This document shows positions 24,816 through 33,818 of a stretch of DNA of 64,000 nt, one piece after another. The DNA lies in NCBI RefSeq assembly GCF_036039175.1, contig NZ_JAYXKP010000001.1, positions 62,001 through 126,000 on the forward strand. The letters are read 5' to 3'. Each line of letters opens with the position of its first letter. The first letter of the stretch is position 1. The notes beneath the pieces were generated by a model. The model saw only the letters and a program-made list of their open reading frames with translations, made no database searches and was not told the DNA's origin. A program made the translations under genes and the position numbers. The stretch comes from Marinilactibacillus sp036039175 (lineage in GTDB: Bacteria > Bacillota > Bacilli > Lactobacillales > Carnobacteriaceae_A).

Positions 24816-25529
24816 GTGGAACCAGAATATTTATTTAAAATAGGAAAACCTCTTTATAAAAACGAATTAAAAACAGAAAACGACTTAAAAGACTTCGTTT
24901 CTGAAGGAACCGTTATTGCTTCAATAAAAAACGATGAACTCCTATTGGAACACGAACAGAAGCCTGATGATGCACACTTTGTTTATTGGAACAAAAACCA
25001 ATTTTCTGACAACATTGTTATCGAGTGGAACTTTAGACCATTAGCTGAGCCAGGTTTATGTATGCTATTTTTTGCGGCAAGTGGAAAAGGACAAAAAGAC
25101 TTGTTCGATGCAAGCCTACCTGTTAGAACCGGTGAGTACCCAGAGTATCATTCTGGAGAAATCAATGCACTACACTTATCTTACTTTAGAAGAAAATGGT
25201 CAGAAGAGAGAAGGTTTCATACATGTAACTTGAGGAAAAGCGCTGGATTCCATTTGGTTGCTCAAGGAGCGGATCCTATTCCTTCGGTTGCAGATGTAAA
25301 TCAGAACTATCAGATGAAATTGATCTATTTTAAAGGGATTGCTCAATTCTCAATTAACGACCTTGTGGTTCTAGAATGGAAAGATACAGATTCTTCAATG
25401 GGACCAGTACTTCAAGAAGGGAAAATAGGTTTTAGACAGATGGCACCAATGAAGGCAGCATACAGTCAATTGATAATCAGTGAAGCGCATTTGATCCATA
25501 AAAAGAATCGAGGTGAACAAAATGAATAA
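24816..25529 (+). CDS. YesU-like protein (DUF1961)
   Basis: Soluble protein of 237 residues, slightly longer than Bacillus subtilis YesU, with which it shares position (directly after the YesS-type regulator and before the YesV-type DUF624 protein). The sequence is predicted to form a concanavalin-like beta-sandwich: WNFRPLAEPGLCMLFFAASG, SLPVRTGEYPEYHSGEINALHLSYFRR (two parts of one jelly-roll face) and CNLRKSAGFHLVAQGADP are the conserved stretches. YesU has a lectin-like fold, but no enzymatic activity is established to my knowledge. GTG start at 24816 after GAGGG. The end overlaps the next gene by 8 bases. Confidence 0.85.
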   Translation: MEPEYLFKIGKPLYKNELKTENDLKDFVSEGTVIASIKNDELLLEHEQKPDDAHFVYWNKNQFSDNIVIEWNFRPLAEPGLCMLFFAASGKGQKDLFDASLPVRTGEYPEYHSGEINALHLSYFRRKWSEERRFHTCNLRKSAGFHLVAQGADPIPSVADVNQNYQMKLIYFKGIAQFSINDLVVLEWKDTDSSMGPVLQEGKIGFRQMAPMKAAYSQLIISEAHLIHKKNRGEQNE

Positions 25530-26208
25530 CCCAAATGGATTTATGGGGAAATTATATCAAGGAGTAGAGTTTCTCTATCATTTGCTTTTTTTAAATGTAC
25601 TCTGGCTTGCGTTCACTTTATTAGGGGGGATCGTTCTAGGATTTGGTCCGAGTACAGTTGCGCTATATGCTGTTACAAGAAAATGGATACAGAAAGAGAT
25701 TGGGACGGATAAAGATATCTTTCTGACTTACTGGACTACATTTAAAAAAGAATTTATAGCAGGTAATATCATCGGTTGGAGCACACTAATTGTCTTTTAT
25801 ATGCTTCTTGTGAATTATCGATTTACGAATCTCAGACCAGGTTCAGTTTTTGCTTTTATAAATGCCGGGACGATTGTGATGGCCGGAGTGTTATGTGTTT
25901 TATTAGCTTACCTTATCCCGTTGTATGTTCATTATCGGTTAAAGTGGAGCGATTATTTGACTAAAGCTTTAGTTCTGTCTTTTATCCAACCTTTGCCAAC
26001 CATACTCATCATTGCCTGGTTAGCTCTTGTTGCTTTTTTGACATGGCGTCTATTTCCCTTTTCTCTACTAGTTAGTATGAGTGGACTTGCCTACGGTTTA
26101 ATGGGTATTTGTTATTCATCTTTTATGAGAAATGAGTTTTTACTTGAAGATAAAGAAAAACAAAAAAGTACGCACTATTATTCTGATTATAAAGGAGAAA
26201 AGAAATGA
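25522..26208 (+). CDS. DUF624 (YesV-like) membrane protein
   Basis: Membrane protein of 228 residues with five or so hydrophobic helices; the N-terminus GVEFLYHLLFLNVLWLAFTL and GIVLGFGPSTVALYAVTRKW are the DUF624 signature. Start chosen at ATG 25522, because GAGGTGA (25511-25515) is correctly spaced for it; the GTG at 25513 lies in that ribosome site. It overlaps the YesU-like gene by 8 bases and the YetA-like gene by 4, indicating translational coupling. The same YesU-YesV adjacency exists in Bacillus subtilis. Function unknown; a role in oligosaccharide uptake or envelope signalling is only inferred from context. Confidence 0.87.
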   Translation: MNNPNGFMGKLYQGVEFLYHLLFLNVLWLAFTLLGGIVLGFGPSTVALYAVTRKWIQKEIGTDKDIFLTYWTTFKKEFIAGNIIGWSTLIVFYMLLVNYRFTNLRPGSVFAFINAGTIVMAGVLCVLLAYLIPLYVHYRLKWSDYLTKALVLSFIQPLPTILIIAWLALVAFLTWRLFPFSLLVSMSGLAYGLMGICYSSFMRNEFLLEDKEKQKSTHYYSDYKGEKK

Positions 26209-28721
26209 AACTATCCTGGTTAGATAAAGCGCCTAAGATTCCTACTGGCATAACTTTTGGACTACCTTGGGTTAAGGGGAAAATAACAGAAGATCAATTG
26301 TTGAAAGGATTTGAATTGAACCAAGAGCCCATACAAAGTTGGCCGACAGCTTATTGGCCAGATGGAACAATCAAATGGACCGCTCATTCTGTTATTATCA
26401 GCGTAGACGATCAAAACCTTGAATTATCTGTATGTAAAGAGCAAAATCAAACAATTCCGGATCTTTATTTTGAAGAAGATGATAAGCAACTAAAGATAAA
26501 CAACGGTTTAATGAGTGTGACATTCAATAAAACAGGCACGATTTTAATCAATGAGATCACGAACCGGGAGTCGGAGACGATTGCCAAAAATGGACGCTTA
26601 ATCAGTACAGTCCAGACAATTGAGCAAACAGAACAAGCAACCATTCGCAAGGATCACGTTCAGGAAACGACAATAGTATCTGTCTTACTTGAAAGAATCG
26701 GATCTCTTCAAGCAACAATAAAGATAAGTGGTTACATGGGAGAAAATCGACTGTTACCTTTTGAATTCAGAGTGAAACTTTATAAAGATTCTCCTGTTTT
26801 ATCGATTGTTTCCACTCACTTTTACAATGGAGACTCAGATAAAGATTTTGTTAGTAGCTTGGGTTTTGAGCTTGAGACAGTACCTAAAGGAGAAGCTTAT
26901 AATCGGCAAGTAAGGTTAGCGAGCGGTCAAAAAGTTTATAATGAAGCTGCACAAAACCTTGCGACTAGGCGTTACCGTTCATCTTCGCCTTATAGAGAAC
27001 AATTAGACGGACAAATGATCCAGAAAAATGCGGAGACTGAGGCGATTCTTTCTGAAGCCGAAAGTAATGCAATCTGGAATGATTACACCTTCTATCAGAA
27101 TACGGCGACAAGTGGAGTTTATCGAAAGAGGACCCATCAAGAAAATGCCTGGTTAACGGTACCGGCCATTGAACAGTCAGATGGTTTACTTTATTCAGGT
27201 GGAGAAGCAGGCGGTTTGGCCATTGGTTTAAGAAGTCTGGCTGAAAAGTTTCCAAGTCAACTGTCTATTAATCATTTGAATGAAGACGTTTCTAAAGCAA
27301 CAATTTGGTTCTGGTCTGCTGAACATGAACCGATGGACTTGAGACATTATGACAAAAAAACGCATGTTGACGCTGCTTACGAAGGGTTTCCTGAGATGAG
27401 AGCAACACCGGTTGGAATCTCAAATACAGACGAAGCGGTGATTGTGCTATTTGATCATGTTCCAAAGGATGCAGAGTTAATAGAATATGCTAGTCAGTTA
27501 AATCAACCACCTTTACTTATCGCTCAGCCGGAGTATTATTTCGGAACTAAAGCAACTGGAGAATGGAGTCCAGTAAGTAAAGTTTCCGAAGCAGATCAAT
27601 TTATCGAAGAACAATTGCAGTTATTACTAGATTTCTACATTCAAGAAATTGAACAAAGAAGCTGGAAGGGCTACTGGAACTTTGGAGATATTATGCATTC
27701 CTATGATAAAGACAGACACCAGTGGTTTTACGATACAGGCGGTTATGCTTGGCAGAATACTGAACTAGTGCCTAATCTTTGGTTGTGGTACAGTTTCTTC
27801 CGAACAGGAAGTGCAGATATTTTTCGGATGGTTGAAGCGATGTCCAGACATAACAGTGAAGTCGATCGTTACCATTTTGGAGAATATGCTGGACTTGGCT
27901 CCAGACATAATGTCAGTCACTGGGGATGTGGCTGCAAAGAAGCGAGAATCAGCATGGCTTGTTTATATAAATATTTTTATTATCTGACAGGTGATGAAAG
28001 AATGAAAGACCTGCTCGAGGAAACGAATCATGCAGATGAGACGCTTGAAATGCTTGATCCGATGAGAGAGTTTTATGAGGAACCAGAGAAAAAAGGTGTT
28101 ACACATGCTAGACTTGGACCAGATTGGGCTGCCTTTACATCAAACTGGTTGTCAAAATGGGAAAGAGATAAGGATCCCACGGCACTTAAAAGTATACAGA
28201 CTGGACTCGATGCTATAAAATCCAGTCCACATCGATTACTTTCAGGACCAACTTTTGAGTATGATACAAGTACAAAAGAATTAATTTATATTGGAACGCC
28301 GGAAGAAGGCGCGTATCATATGGAAATAGCCTTTGGTGCTCCACAAGTATGGATAGAACTAGCTGAATTGTTGGAAGACGATCAATTTAAAGATATGATT
28401 GCTGAATTCGGGAACGTTTACGCGATGGAAGACCAGCAGATGATCGAGCAAGTTGATTCAGAGATTAGACATCAGAAATTTGCCTGGCCTATGTTTTCAG
28501 CGGGACTTGTTGCGTATGCTGCAAAACGATTAAAAAATCCTGAATTATTGAAAACCTCTGAACGTTATTTATTTGATGAAGAGATCTCGGGCGTTTTATT
28601 ACCGATTCAGATTGAAATGGTCGACACATGGAAAGAGCTGAAAGAAATCCCTTGGATAACGACAAATGTCGCAGCCCAATGGAGCTTGAATGTTTTGATG
28701 TATTTGAAATATAGGTCTTAA
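26205..28721 (+). CDS. YetA-like rhamnogalacturonan exolyase family protein (PL26-type)
   Basis: Large cytoplasmic protein of 838 residues resembling Bacillus subtilis YetA and the three-domain PcRGLX rhamnogalacturonan exolyase family. The N-terminal beta domain contains PTGITFGLPW and LQ/IQSWPTAYWPDGTIKWTAH; the middle is an (alpha/alpha) toroid with EIEQRSWKGYWNFGDIMHSYD, DTGGYAWQNTELVPNLWLWY and GSRHNVSHWGCGCKEARISM; the C-terminal part is again beta-rich. It would release unsaturated disaccharides from rhamnogalacturonan ends for the GH105 enzyme. The ATG overlaps the preceding stop (ATGA). It is followed by a terminator and then by lplA, the same yetA-lplA order as in Bacillus. Exact activity not proven from sequence. 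Confidence 0.85.
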   Translation: MKLSWLDKAPKIPTGITFGLPWVKGKITEDQLLKGFELNQEPIQSWPTAYWPDGTIKWTAHSVIISVDDQNLELSVCKEQNQTIPDLYFEEDDKQLKINNGLMSVTFNKTGTILINEITNRESETIAKNGRLISTVQTIEQTEQATIRKDHVQETTIVSVLLERIGSLQATIKISGYMGENRLLPFEFRVKLYKDSPVLSIVSTHFYNGDSDKDFVSSLGFELETVPKGEAYNRQVRLASGQKVYNEAAQNLATRRYRSSSPYREQLDGQMIQKNAETEAILSEAESNAIWNDYTFYQNTATSGVYRKRTHQENAWLTVPAIEQSDGLLYSGGEAGGLAIGLRSLAEKFPSQLSINHLNEDVSKATIWFWSAEHEPMDLRHYDKKTHVDAAYEGFPEMRATPVGISNTDEAVIVLFDHVPKDAELIEYASQLNQPPLLIAQPEYYFGTKATGEWSPVSKVSEADQFIEEQLQLLLDFYIQEIEQRSWKGYWNFGDIMHSYDKDRHQWFYDTGGYAWQNTELVPNLWLWYSFFRTGSADIFRMVEAMSRHNSEVDRYHFGEYAGLGSRHNVSHWGCGCKEARISMACLYKYFYYLTGDERMKDLLEETNHADETLEMLDPMREFYEEPEKKGVTHARLGPDWAAFTSNWLSKWERDKDPTALKSIQTGLDAIKSSPHRLLSGPTFEYDTSTKELIYIGTPEEGAYHMEIAFGAPQVWIELAELLEDDQFKDMIAEFGNVYAMEDQQMIEQVDSEIRHQKFAWPMFSAGLVAYAAKRLKNPELLKTSERYLFDEEISGVLLPIQIEMVDTWKELKEIPWITTNVAAQWSLNVLMYLKYRS

Positions 28722-28735
28722 TGATTAAACTGATG

Positions 28736-28772
28736 GAGCAACAGGAAGCATACTTCTCTTGTTGCTCTTTTT
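28736..28772 (+). terminator. Intrinsic terminator after the YetA-like gene
   Basis: GAGCAACA (28736-28743) pairs with TGTTGCTC (28760-28767), with extra GAAG/CTTC pairing inside, followed by TTTTT. Confidence 0.88.
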
Positions 28773-28809
28773 CGTGTAATTCAGAGGACAGTGATATAAA
28801 AGTTACGGT

Positions 28810-28823
28810 ATAAAGCGTTTACA
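28810..28823. promoter_or_regulatory. Possible cre box 1 upstream of lplA
   Basis: On the minus strand the 14-mer reads TGTAAACGCTTTAT, 12 of 14 matches to the CcpA consensus. Confidence 0.5.
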
Positions 28824-28940
28824 ACAAAGTGATATTTGTGCAAGATAGTTAAATTTGTAAAGGTAGAGGGCAAAAGAACCTTGATTTATATAGGACTATA
28901 TAGATAACAGTATTACAAGAAGAAGATATTGTAGAAAATA

Positions 28941-28954
28941 TGTAAGCGTTTTAT
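28941..28954. promoter_or_regulatory. Possible cre box 2 upstream of lplA
   Basis: TGTAAGCGTTTTAT, 12 of 14 matches to the CcpA consensus, 57 bases before the lplA start. No convincing -35/-10 pair was found in 28773-29011; the two cre-like boxes are the only clear signals there. Confidence 0.5.
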
Positions 28955-29011
28955 CATTAAGTGGCAAAGGAAATTATTCATTTACAAAAAATAGAAAAGG
29001 GGATTGAAAAG

Positions 29012-30520
29012 ATGAATTCTTGGAAAAAGAACTTAACGTTGTCCGCATCACTTCTATCAGCTACGTTGTTAGTAGCTTGTGGAGACGGAGGAAATGCCGA
29101 AGGAGGGTCAGCTGATGGAGAAAGTGCTGGAATTGAAACCCTCAATATCATGGCGCCGACTTTTGAAACAACTGCTCCACCATCTGGAAATGAATGGGAA
29201 GAAGCGCTGGTAGAATTTACAGATCAAGACGTTAATATTGATTGGGTTCCCAATGTAAATTATACAGATAGAATGAATGTTACCTTAGCTTCAAGTAATA
29301 TTCCTCACGTCATGGTTGTCCAAGGTAAAGATCCTGGATTTTTAAATTCTGCTGAAGCTGGTGCTTTTTGGGAATTGACAGATTACTTAGATGATTACGA
29401 AAACCTCAGTCAATATAATGAAGACATTTTGTTAAATTCTTCTATAAATGGGCAAGTATTTGGTATACCTAGAGAAAGAGATATTATGAGATCCACTGCT
29501 ATGATCAGACGAGACTGGCTTGAAAATCTTGGATTAGAAGTACCGACTTCAGTAGATGAGTTATACGATGTTTTAAAAGCCTTTAAGAACGATGATCCAA
29601 ATCAATCTGGTGCGGATGATACGGTAGGAATGATTATTCCTACATGGTACGGGTCTTTAGATACTTTATCAGTCTGGACAGGTGCTCCAAATATTTGGGG
29701 ATTTGAGGACGGAGAAATTGTGCCAACCTTTGCTACTGAAGGATATATTGACTCACTTGAAATGGTAAGAAAAATGGTAGATGAGGGACTGATTAATACT
29801 GATTTCACTACTTTAAGTCCAGATGACTGGGATTCAGCAATGTTTAATGGCGACGGTGGTGTCATCATTGATGTTTACTCTAGAGCTATGAGAATTAACA
29901 ATCTATTCAATGATGAAAATGGAACTGAGAGTGAAACGTATGTCGATATTACTGGAACATTGACTGCTCCAGATGGCAATGAGTATGGACAATCAACTGA
30001 TGGATACTCTGGGTTCTTAGCTATCTCTAAACAAACCGTTACAACAGAAGAACAACTAGAAGAAGTATTGACGTTTCTAGATAAACTGGCTTCAACTGAA
30101 GGCGCTAACTTACTGAATCACGGAATCGAAGGCGTCACATATGATTTGGACGAAGACGGATATGTTTTACCAATTGAAAATGATTTAACACCTTATAGCT
30201 TGGAACAATTAGGCATGTACGGAGAAGTTTATTCGATGAGACCTGAAGGAGAGTTAGCTGAAACGCGTTACCGTCTGATGGAAGAAAATGAAGAAAATGT
30301 GGTATACAATGCAGCTGCCCCATTAGTATCTGACATTTATGCTCGTCAAGGATCTCAATTAGATGACATTATTGAAGATGCACGTGTCCGTTACATTGCT
30401 GGTCAAATTTCGAGAGAAGAATTCGATGCTGAAATCGAAAGATGGTATTCAAGTGGTGGACAAAGTGTTATTGATGAATTGACTGAAAAATATCAAGAAT
30501 TAATGGAAACTCAAGAATAA
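29012..30520 (+). CDS. lplA: ABC importer solute-binding lipoprotein LplA
   Basis: Lipid-anchored receptor of a rhamnogalacturonan-oligosaccharide ABC importer, by analogy with the Bacillus lpl operon that follows yetA. The true start is ATG 29012 (after AAAAGGGG): from there the product begins with a lipoprotein signal whose lipobox LVAC puts the modified Cys at residue 23. The GTG at 28961 would add 17 charged residues before the signal and is rejected. About 502 residues in total. A perfect 10-bp hairpin separates it from lplB. Ligand specificity is inferred from position; it could bind unsaturated or saturated RG-I oligomers. Confidence 0.9.
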   Translation: MNSWKKNLTLSASLLSATLLVACGDGGNAEGGSADGESAGIETLNIMAPTFETTAPPSGNEWEEALVEFTDQDVNIDWVPNVNYTDRMNVTLASSNIPHVMVVQGKDPGFLNSAEAGAFWELTDYLDDYENLSQYNEDILLNSSINGQVFGIPRERDIMRSTAMIRRDWLENLGLEVPTSVDELYDVLKAFKNDDPNQSGADDTVGMIIPTWYGSLDTLSVWTGAPNIWGFEDGEIVPTFATEGYIDSLEMVRKMVDEGLINTDFTTLSPDDWDSAMFNGDGGVIIDVYSRAMRINNLFNDENGTESETYVDITGTLTAPDGNEYGQSTDGYSGFLAISKQTVTTEEQLEEVLTFLDKLASTEGANLLNHGIEGVTYDLDEDGYVLPIENDLTPYSLEQLGMYGEVYSMRPEGELAETRYRLMEENEENVVYNAAAPLVSDIYARQGSQLDDIIEDARVRYIAGQISREEFDAEIERWYSSGGQSVIDELTEKYQELMETQE

Positions 30521-30535
30521 GACTTTGATGGAGTT

Positions 30536-30571
30536 AAAGGAGACTAGATTGATCAGTCTCCTTTATCTTTC
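30536..30571 (+). terminator. Intercistronic hairpin between lplA and lplB
   Basis: AAAGGAGACT (30536-30545) and AGTCTCCTTT (30555-30564) form a perfect 10-bp stem followed by ATCTTTCT. It probably attenuates transcription or protects the lplA message, so the receptor outnumbers the permeases. Confidence 0.75.
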
Positions 30572-30590
30572 TCATAGAAAGGGTGTAAAT

Positions 30591-31559
30591 ATGGGACAGG
30601 AAGTATCAACAGAAGTCTTAGAGAAACCAATCTCTTCTAAAAACGTGAAAAAGAAAAGTAAGCAGAAATATTTTTGGCAATACAAATACCTTTATTTAAT
30701 GTTATTACCTGGCTTAATTTATTTTGCAGTATTTAGATACGCACCTATGTATGGCATTCAAATTGCTTTCAGAAATTATGTACCATTCTTAGGAATGCAT
30801 GGTAGTGAGTGGGTTGGATTGGAGCAATTCAGACAGTTCTTTACTAGTCCAGATTTTGGAAGGATTATGTTTAATACGTTGTTTATTTCGTTCTTAAGTG
30901 TAGCAGTATCTTTTCCAATCCCAGTATTATTGGCGATACTATTAAATGAATTAAGACACGCGGTTTATAAAAAGTTGATACAAACCTTTATTTATATTCC
31001 ACATTTCTTATCATGGACAATCGTTGTTGGATTGACTCATGTACTTTTCTCCATTAATGGAGGAGCAGTCACTGAAATTTTAGCATCAATATTTGGTGAA
31101 AGGGTTGATTTTCTAGCCAATCCAAACTGGTTTAGACCGATGATTATTCTTCAACAAGTTTGGAAAGGGGCGGGATGGGGAACCATTATATTCTTAGCTG
31201 CGTTATCTAGAGTCTCTCCTGAACAATATGAAGCCGCGATTGTAGATGGAGCCGGCCGGTTTAGAAGAATTTGGCATGTTACATTGCCAGCAATCAGACC
31301 GACAATCGTTATTATGTTGATTTTAACAATGGGGTCTGTGTTAAGTACTGGATTTGATCAGTTATTCTTGATGACGAACTCACTGAATCGATCCGTGGCA
31401 GATGTATTTGATACTTATGTGTATCAGATGGGAATCACTCAAGCGGCTTATTCTTATAGTGCAGCTGTGGGGCTATTCAAGTCAGTTGTCGGAATCATAT
31501 TGATTGTATCAACGGACTTTATTGCTAAAAAAGTAGATCCAGACAGTGGACTATTCTAG
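30591..31559 (+). CDS. lplB: ABC sugar permease LplB
   Basis: Membrane subunit of the RG-oligosaccharide importer, 322 residues from ATG 30591 (after AGAAAGGGTG); the earlier in-frame ATG at 30525 would start before the hairpin and is rejected. A lysine-rich cytoplasmic N-terminus precedes six membrane helices starting with YLYLMLLPGLIYFAVF; RYAPMYGIQIAFRNY is the usual LplB family segment. The EAA loop reads EAAIVDGAGR followed by TLPAIRP and would contact the ATPase. No ATP-binding subunit gene is nearby; in related systems a shared MsmX-type ATPase does this. lplC follows after 11 bases. Confidence 0.92.
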   Translation: MGQEVSTEVLEKPISSKNVKKKSKQKYFWQYKYLYLMLLPGLIYFAVFRYAPMYGIQIAFRNYVPFLGMHGSEWVGLEQFRQFFTSPDFGRIMFNTLFISFLSVAVSFPIPVLLAILLNELRHAVYKKLIQTFIYIPHFLSWTIVVGLTHVLFSINGGAVTEILASIFGERVDFLANPNWFRPMIILQQVWKGAGWGTIIFLAALSRVSPEQYEAAIVDGAGRFRRIWHVTLPAIRPTIVIMLILTMGSVLSTGFDQLFLMTNSLNRSVADVFDTYVYQMGITQAAYSYSAAVGLFKSVVGIILIVSTDFIAKKVDPDSGLF

Positions 31560-31570
31560 AAAGGAGAGAG

Positions 31571-32470
31571 ATGAGTATGAGTACAAATGCTTCATTACAC
31601 GAACTGCATAATACAAAAGGTGGTAGAATTTTTGATAAATTCAATATTATATTTTTACTAATCTTTGCATTAACCACAGTCTTACCGTTTTTATATGTAG
31701 TAGCAGGATCTTTTGCTACAGAAGCTGAAATTGCTCGAAGAGCCTTTTTCATCTGGCCAGAAACATTCACTTTGAATGCCTATAGACATATCTTTACATC
31801 ACAAGCATTCATCAGAAGTATTATCATTACGATTGGGGTTACAGTCGTTGGTACATTAACTCAATTGTTTTTCACCTTTACAATGGCGTATCCATTGTCT
31901 AAGAGAAATTTAAAAGGAAACAAATTACTGATGAATATTGTTATATTCGCAATGCTATTCAGTGGGGGAATGATCCCAACTTATCTGATTGTAGAACAAC
32001 TAGGATTGATTAATTCTTACTGGGCACTTATTCTGCCAGGAGCCATCAATCCATTTAACTTGATTATCATTAAAAACTTTTTCCAGCATTTTTCTGCAGA
32101 ACTAGAAGAATCTGCAAAAATTGATGGAGCCACAGAATTACAAATATTCTGGAGAATCGTACTACCGCTTTCTAAGCCCATTATTGCAACTTTTGCCTTG
32201 TTCTACGCAGTAGCGATCTGGAATGACTTTATGGGGCCATTGCTCTATATGCATGATACTTCAAAATGGACTTTGCAGTTACTCTTGCGTCAAGTAACGA
32301 TCTCTTCAGACCCTAACGCACTTGGACAGATGGACCCAGATTTTGTCCCACCTGAAGAAGGATTAAAGTTAGCGATTATCGTTATCGCAACGTTTCCGAT
32401 TATGTGTATTTATCCATTCCTACAAAAACACTTTGCGAAAGGTATTATGATTGGTTCTGTAAAAGGATAA
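31571..32470 (+). CDS. lplC: ABC sugar permease LplC
   Basis: Second membrane subunit of the same importer, 299 residues with six helices. AAGGAGAGAG precedes ATG 31571 (a second ATG six bases later is also possible). EAA loop ESAKIDGATE followed by VLPLSKP; C-terminus FAKGIMIGSVKG, as in the LplC-type proteins ending at 923 and 46576. It ends this operon; a terminator common with the convergent araC gene follows. lplD, the GH4 alpha-galacturonidase gene that follows lplC in Bacillus subtilis, is absent here. Confidence 0.92.
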   Translation: MSMSTNASLHELHNTKGGRIFDKFNIIFLLIFALTTVLPFLYVVAGSFATEAEIARRAFFIWPETFTLNAYRHIFTSQAFIRSIIITIGVTVVGTLTQLFFTFTMAYPLSKRNLKGNKLLMNIVIFAMLFSGGMIPTYLIVEQLGLINSYWALILPGAINPFNLIIIKNFFQHFSAELEESAKIDGATELQIFWRIVLPLSKPIIATFALFYAVAIWNDFMGPLLYMHDTSKWTLQLLLRQVTISSDPNALGQMDPDFVPPEEGLKLAIIVIATFPIMCIYPFLQKHFAKGIMIGSVKG

Positions 32471-32552
32471 AACCATTACTTTAAGAGTTTATAAAAAATA
32501 CTAACATATTCGTTTTATCTGACGCATTATTTATGAATGGGTCAACCCATAG

Positions 32553-32588
32553 AAAAGCACAAGACCGGTTTATTGGTCTTGTGCTTTT
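32553..32588. terminator. Bidirectional terminator between lplC and araC
   Basis: AAAAGCACAAGACC (32553-32566) and GGTCTTGTGCTTTT (32575-32588) form a perfect 14-bp stem with A and T runs at both feet. The right arm overlaps the last codons of the minus-strand araC gene. Confidence 0.93.
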
Positions 32589-33556
32589 AATTTTCTATAT
32601 GCGCCTGGGTTTAACTTGTACATTTCTCTGAATTTTTTATAAAAGTAAGACTTATTCTGTAAACCGATTGCTCTACAAACTTCTTCTATGGGGATACTTG
32701 TACTTTCAATTAAAAACTTGGCTCTTTTTAAGCGTTCTTCAGTAACCAGCGTCACAAATGTTTTACCGGTTTTTTCTTTAATGATTTCAGATAAGTAGTT
32801 TGTACTGTAGCTTAATTGTTTTGAAAGATGTTCTAAGCTAATGGTCTGATATTTTGCTTCAATTTCTTTTAAAACTTGGATAATAATCTTATTCGTATGG
32901 GAGTCTTTTGGATTCGTATCTAATTTATACTTTGTATTACCAACGAGTTCCATAAACAAGATAGGAAGGTAATAACTTAGTATCTCATTGGAAAAAGTCG
33001 ATTCAGTGAAGTATTTATTCAACATTTGTATCAAAATTGATTTGATTGACTGATTCTGACTGCTTTCAAAAATGATGTACTGACCTTTAGATTTCTCTGA
33101 TACCGTTCGAACTAGAAATTGGAAAAGACTATTGTCTTGAGTATTAACTTGACTTAAAAGTTTATGATCAAATTTAGTCTGAGGGAAGATAATATTAATT
33201 AAAATATCTTCATTCCTCAATGGTTCAATAGAGTGGGTTGATCCATGATCCAGAAGCAATAATTCGCCTTCTTTTAAAGTCTTTTTTTCTCCATTAATTG
33301 TCTGGTGACATTCTCCTTTCAGCATATAATTTAATTCTAAGAACTGGTGGGTATGTTCGGGATATCTTGCAAATCTATTATGTTTGCTTATGTAGATTCG
33401 GTCATTCTTAAGAAAGTATTGGTCTGTTAACACCATCTTACCATCAGAGTAATCGAAAGATTCCTCGGGTAAATCAATGATAAAATCACCATTTAATCGT
33501 TGTCTCTTTTCAATCGAATTATAATTATATAAGTATTGATAAACAATTTCCTGCAT
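32570..33556 (-). CDS. AraC-family regulator (cupin sensor), divergent from TRAP-rha operon
   Basis: Soluble transcription factor of 328 residues. An N-terminal AraC-type cupin contains HTHQFLELNYMLKGECHQ (about 77-94) and GELLLLDHGSTHSIEP; the C-terminal pair of helix-turn-helix motifs is at about 220-320 (TISLEHLSKQLSYSTNYLSE and IPIEEVCRAIGLQNKSYFYK). It starts at ATG 33556 after GAGGAGG on the minus strand. Divergent orientation to dctP-dctQ-dctM-rhaBADM suggests it activates that operon in response to rhamnose or the TRAP substrate, similar to RhaS/RhaR; this is inference from position and family. Confidence 0.88.
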   Translation of the reverse strand: MQEIVYQYLYNYNSIEKRQRLNGDFIIDLPEESFDYSDGKMVLTDQYFLKNDRIYISKHNRFARYPEHTHQFLELNYMLKGECHQTINGEKKTLKEGELLLLDHGSTHSIEPLRNEDILINIIFPQTKFDHKLLSQVNTQDNSLFQFLVRTVSEKSKGQYIIFESSQNQSIKSILIQMLNKYFTESTFSNEILSYYLPILFMELVGNTKYKLDTNPKDSHTNKIIIQVLKEIEAKYQTISLEHLSKQLSYSTNYLSEIIKEKTGKTFVTLVTEERLKRAKFLIESTSIPIEEVCRAIGLQNKSYFYKKFREMYKLNPGAYRKLKAQDQ

Positions 33557-33718
33557 ATGTTTAACCTCCTCTAGTTAAAATTATAGCTTAAATGAATCCG
33601 ATTTCAACTTTTGTAACCTAATTCTAATCTACCTTCTTTAAATTTCACCTTCATCGGAGAAATGGTTACTGTTTTACATAGAATTCGTCATTTATGATAC
33701 GGGGTTATATCGATAAGA

Positions 33719-33749
33719 TTGAATTATATAAAAGCGCTTTATTTATATT
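33719..33749 (+). promoter_or_regulatory. Probable dctP promoter with cre-like box in the spacer
   Basis: TTGAAT (33719-33724) and TTTATA (33742-33747, with TATATT overlapping) form a 17-base-spaced candidate promoter. AAAGCGCTTT (33731-33740) in the spacer is the palindromic heart of a cre box (11 of 14 matches to the full consensus). Confidence 0.45.
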
Positions 33750-33768
33750 GTAATTTAAAACTGAACGA

Positions 33769-33799
33769 GATCACTCTACTACTAAAAAATGGAGTGATC
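33769..33799 (+). other. 5' leader hairpin of the TRAP operon
   Basis: GATCACTC (33769-33776) and GAGTGATC (33792-33799) pair perfectly over a 15-base loop, just upstream of the GGAGGG ribosome site of dctP. No T-run follows, so it is not a terminator; it may stabilise the leader. Confidence 0.45.
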
Positions 33800-33818
33800 A
33801 TCAAATGGAGGGAAAACA

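Noticed and set aside
28961..29011. GTG start for lplA
   Set aside because: It would put 17 charged residues before the lipoprotein signal; ATG 29012 has AAAAGGGG.
30525..30590. Early start of lplB at 30525
   Set aside because: The extension covers the lplA-lplB hairpin; ATG 30591 has its own ribosome site.
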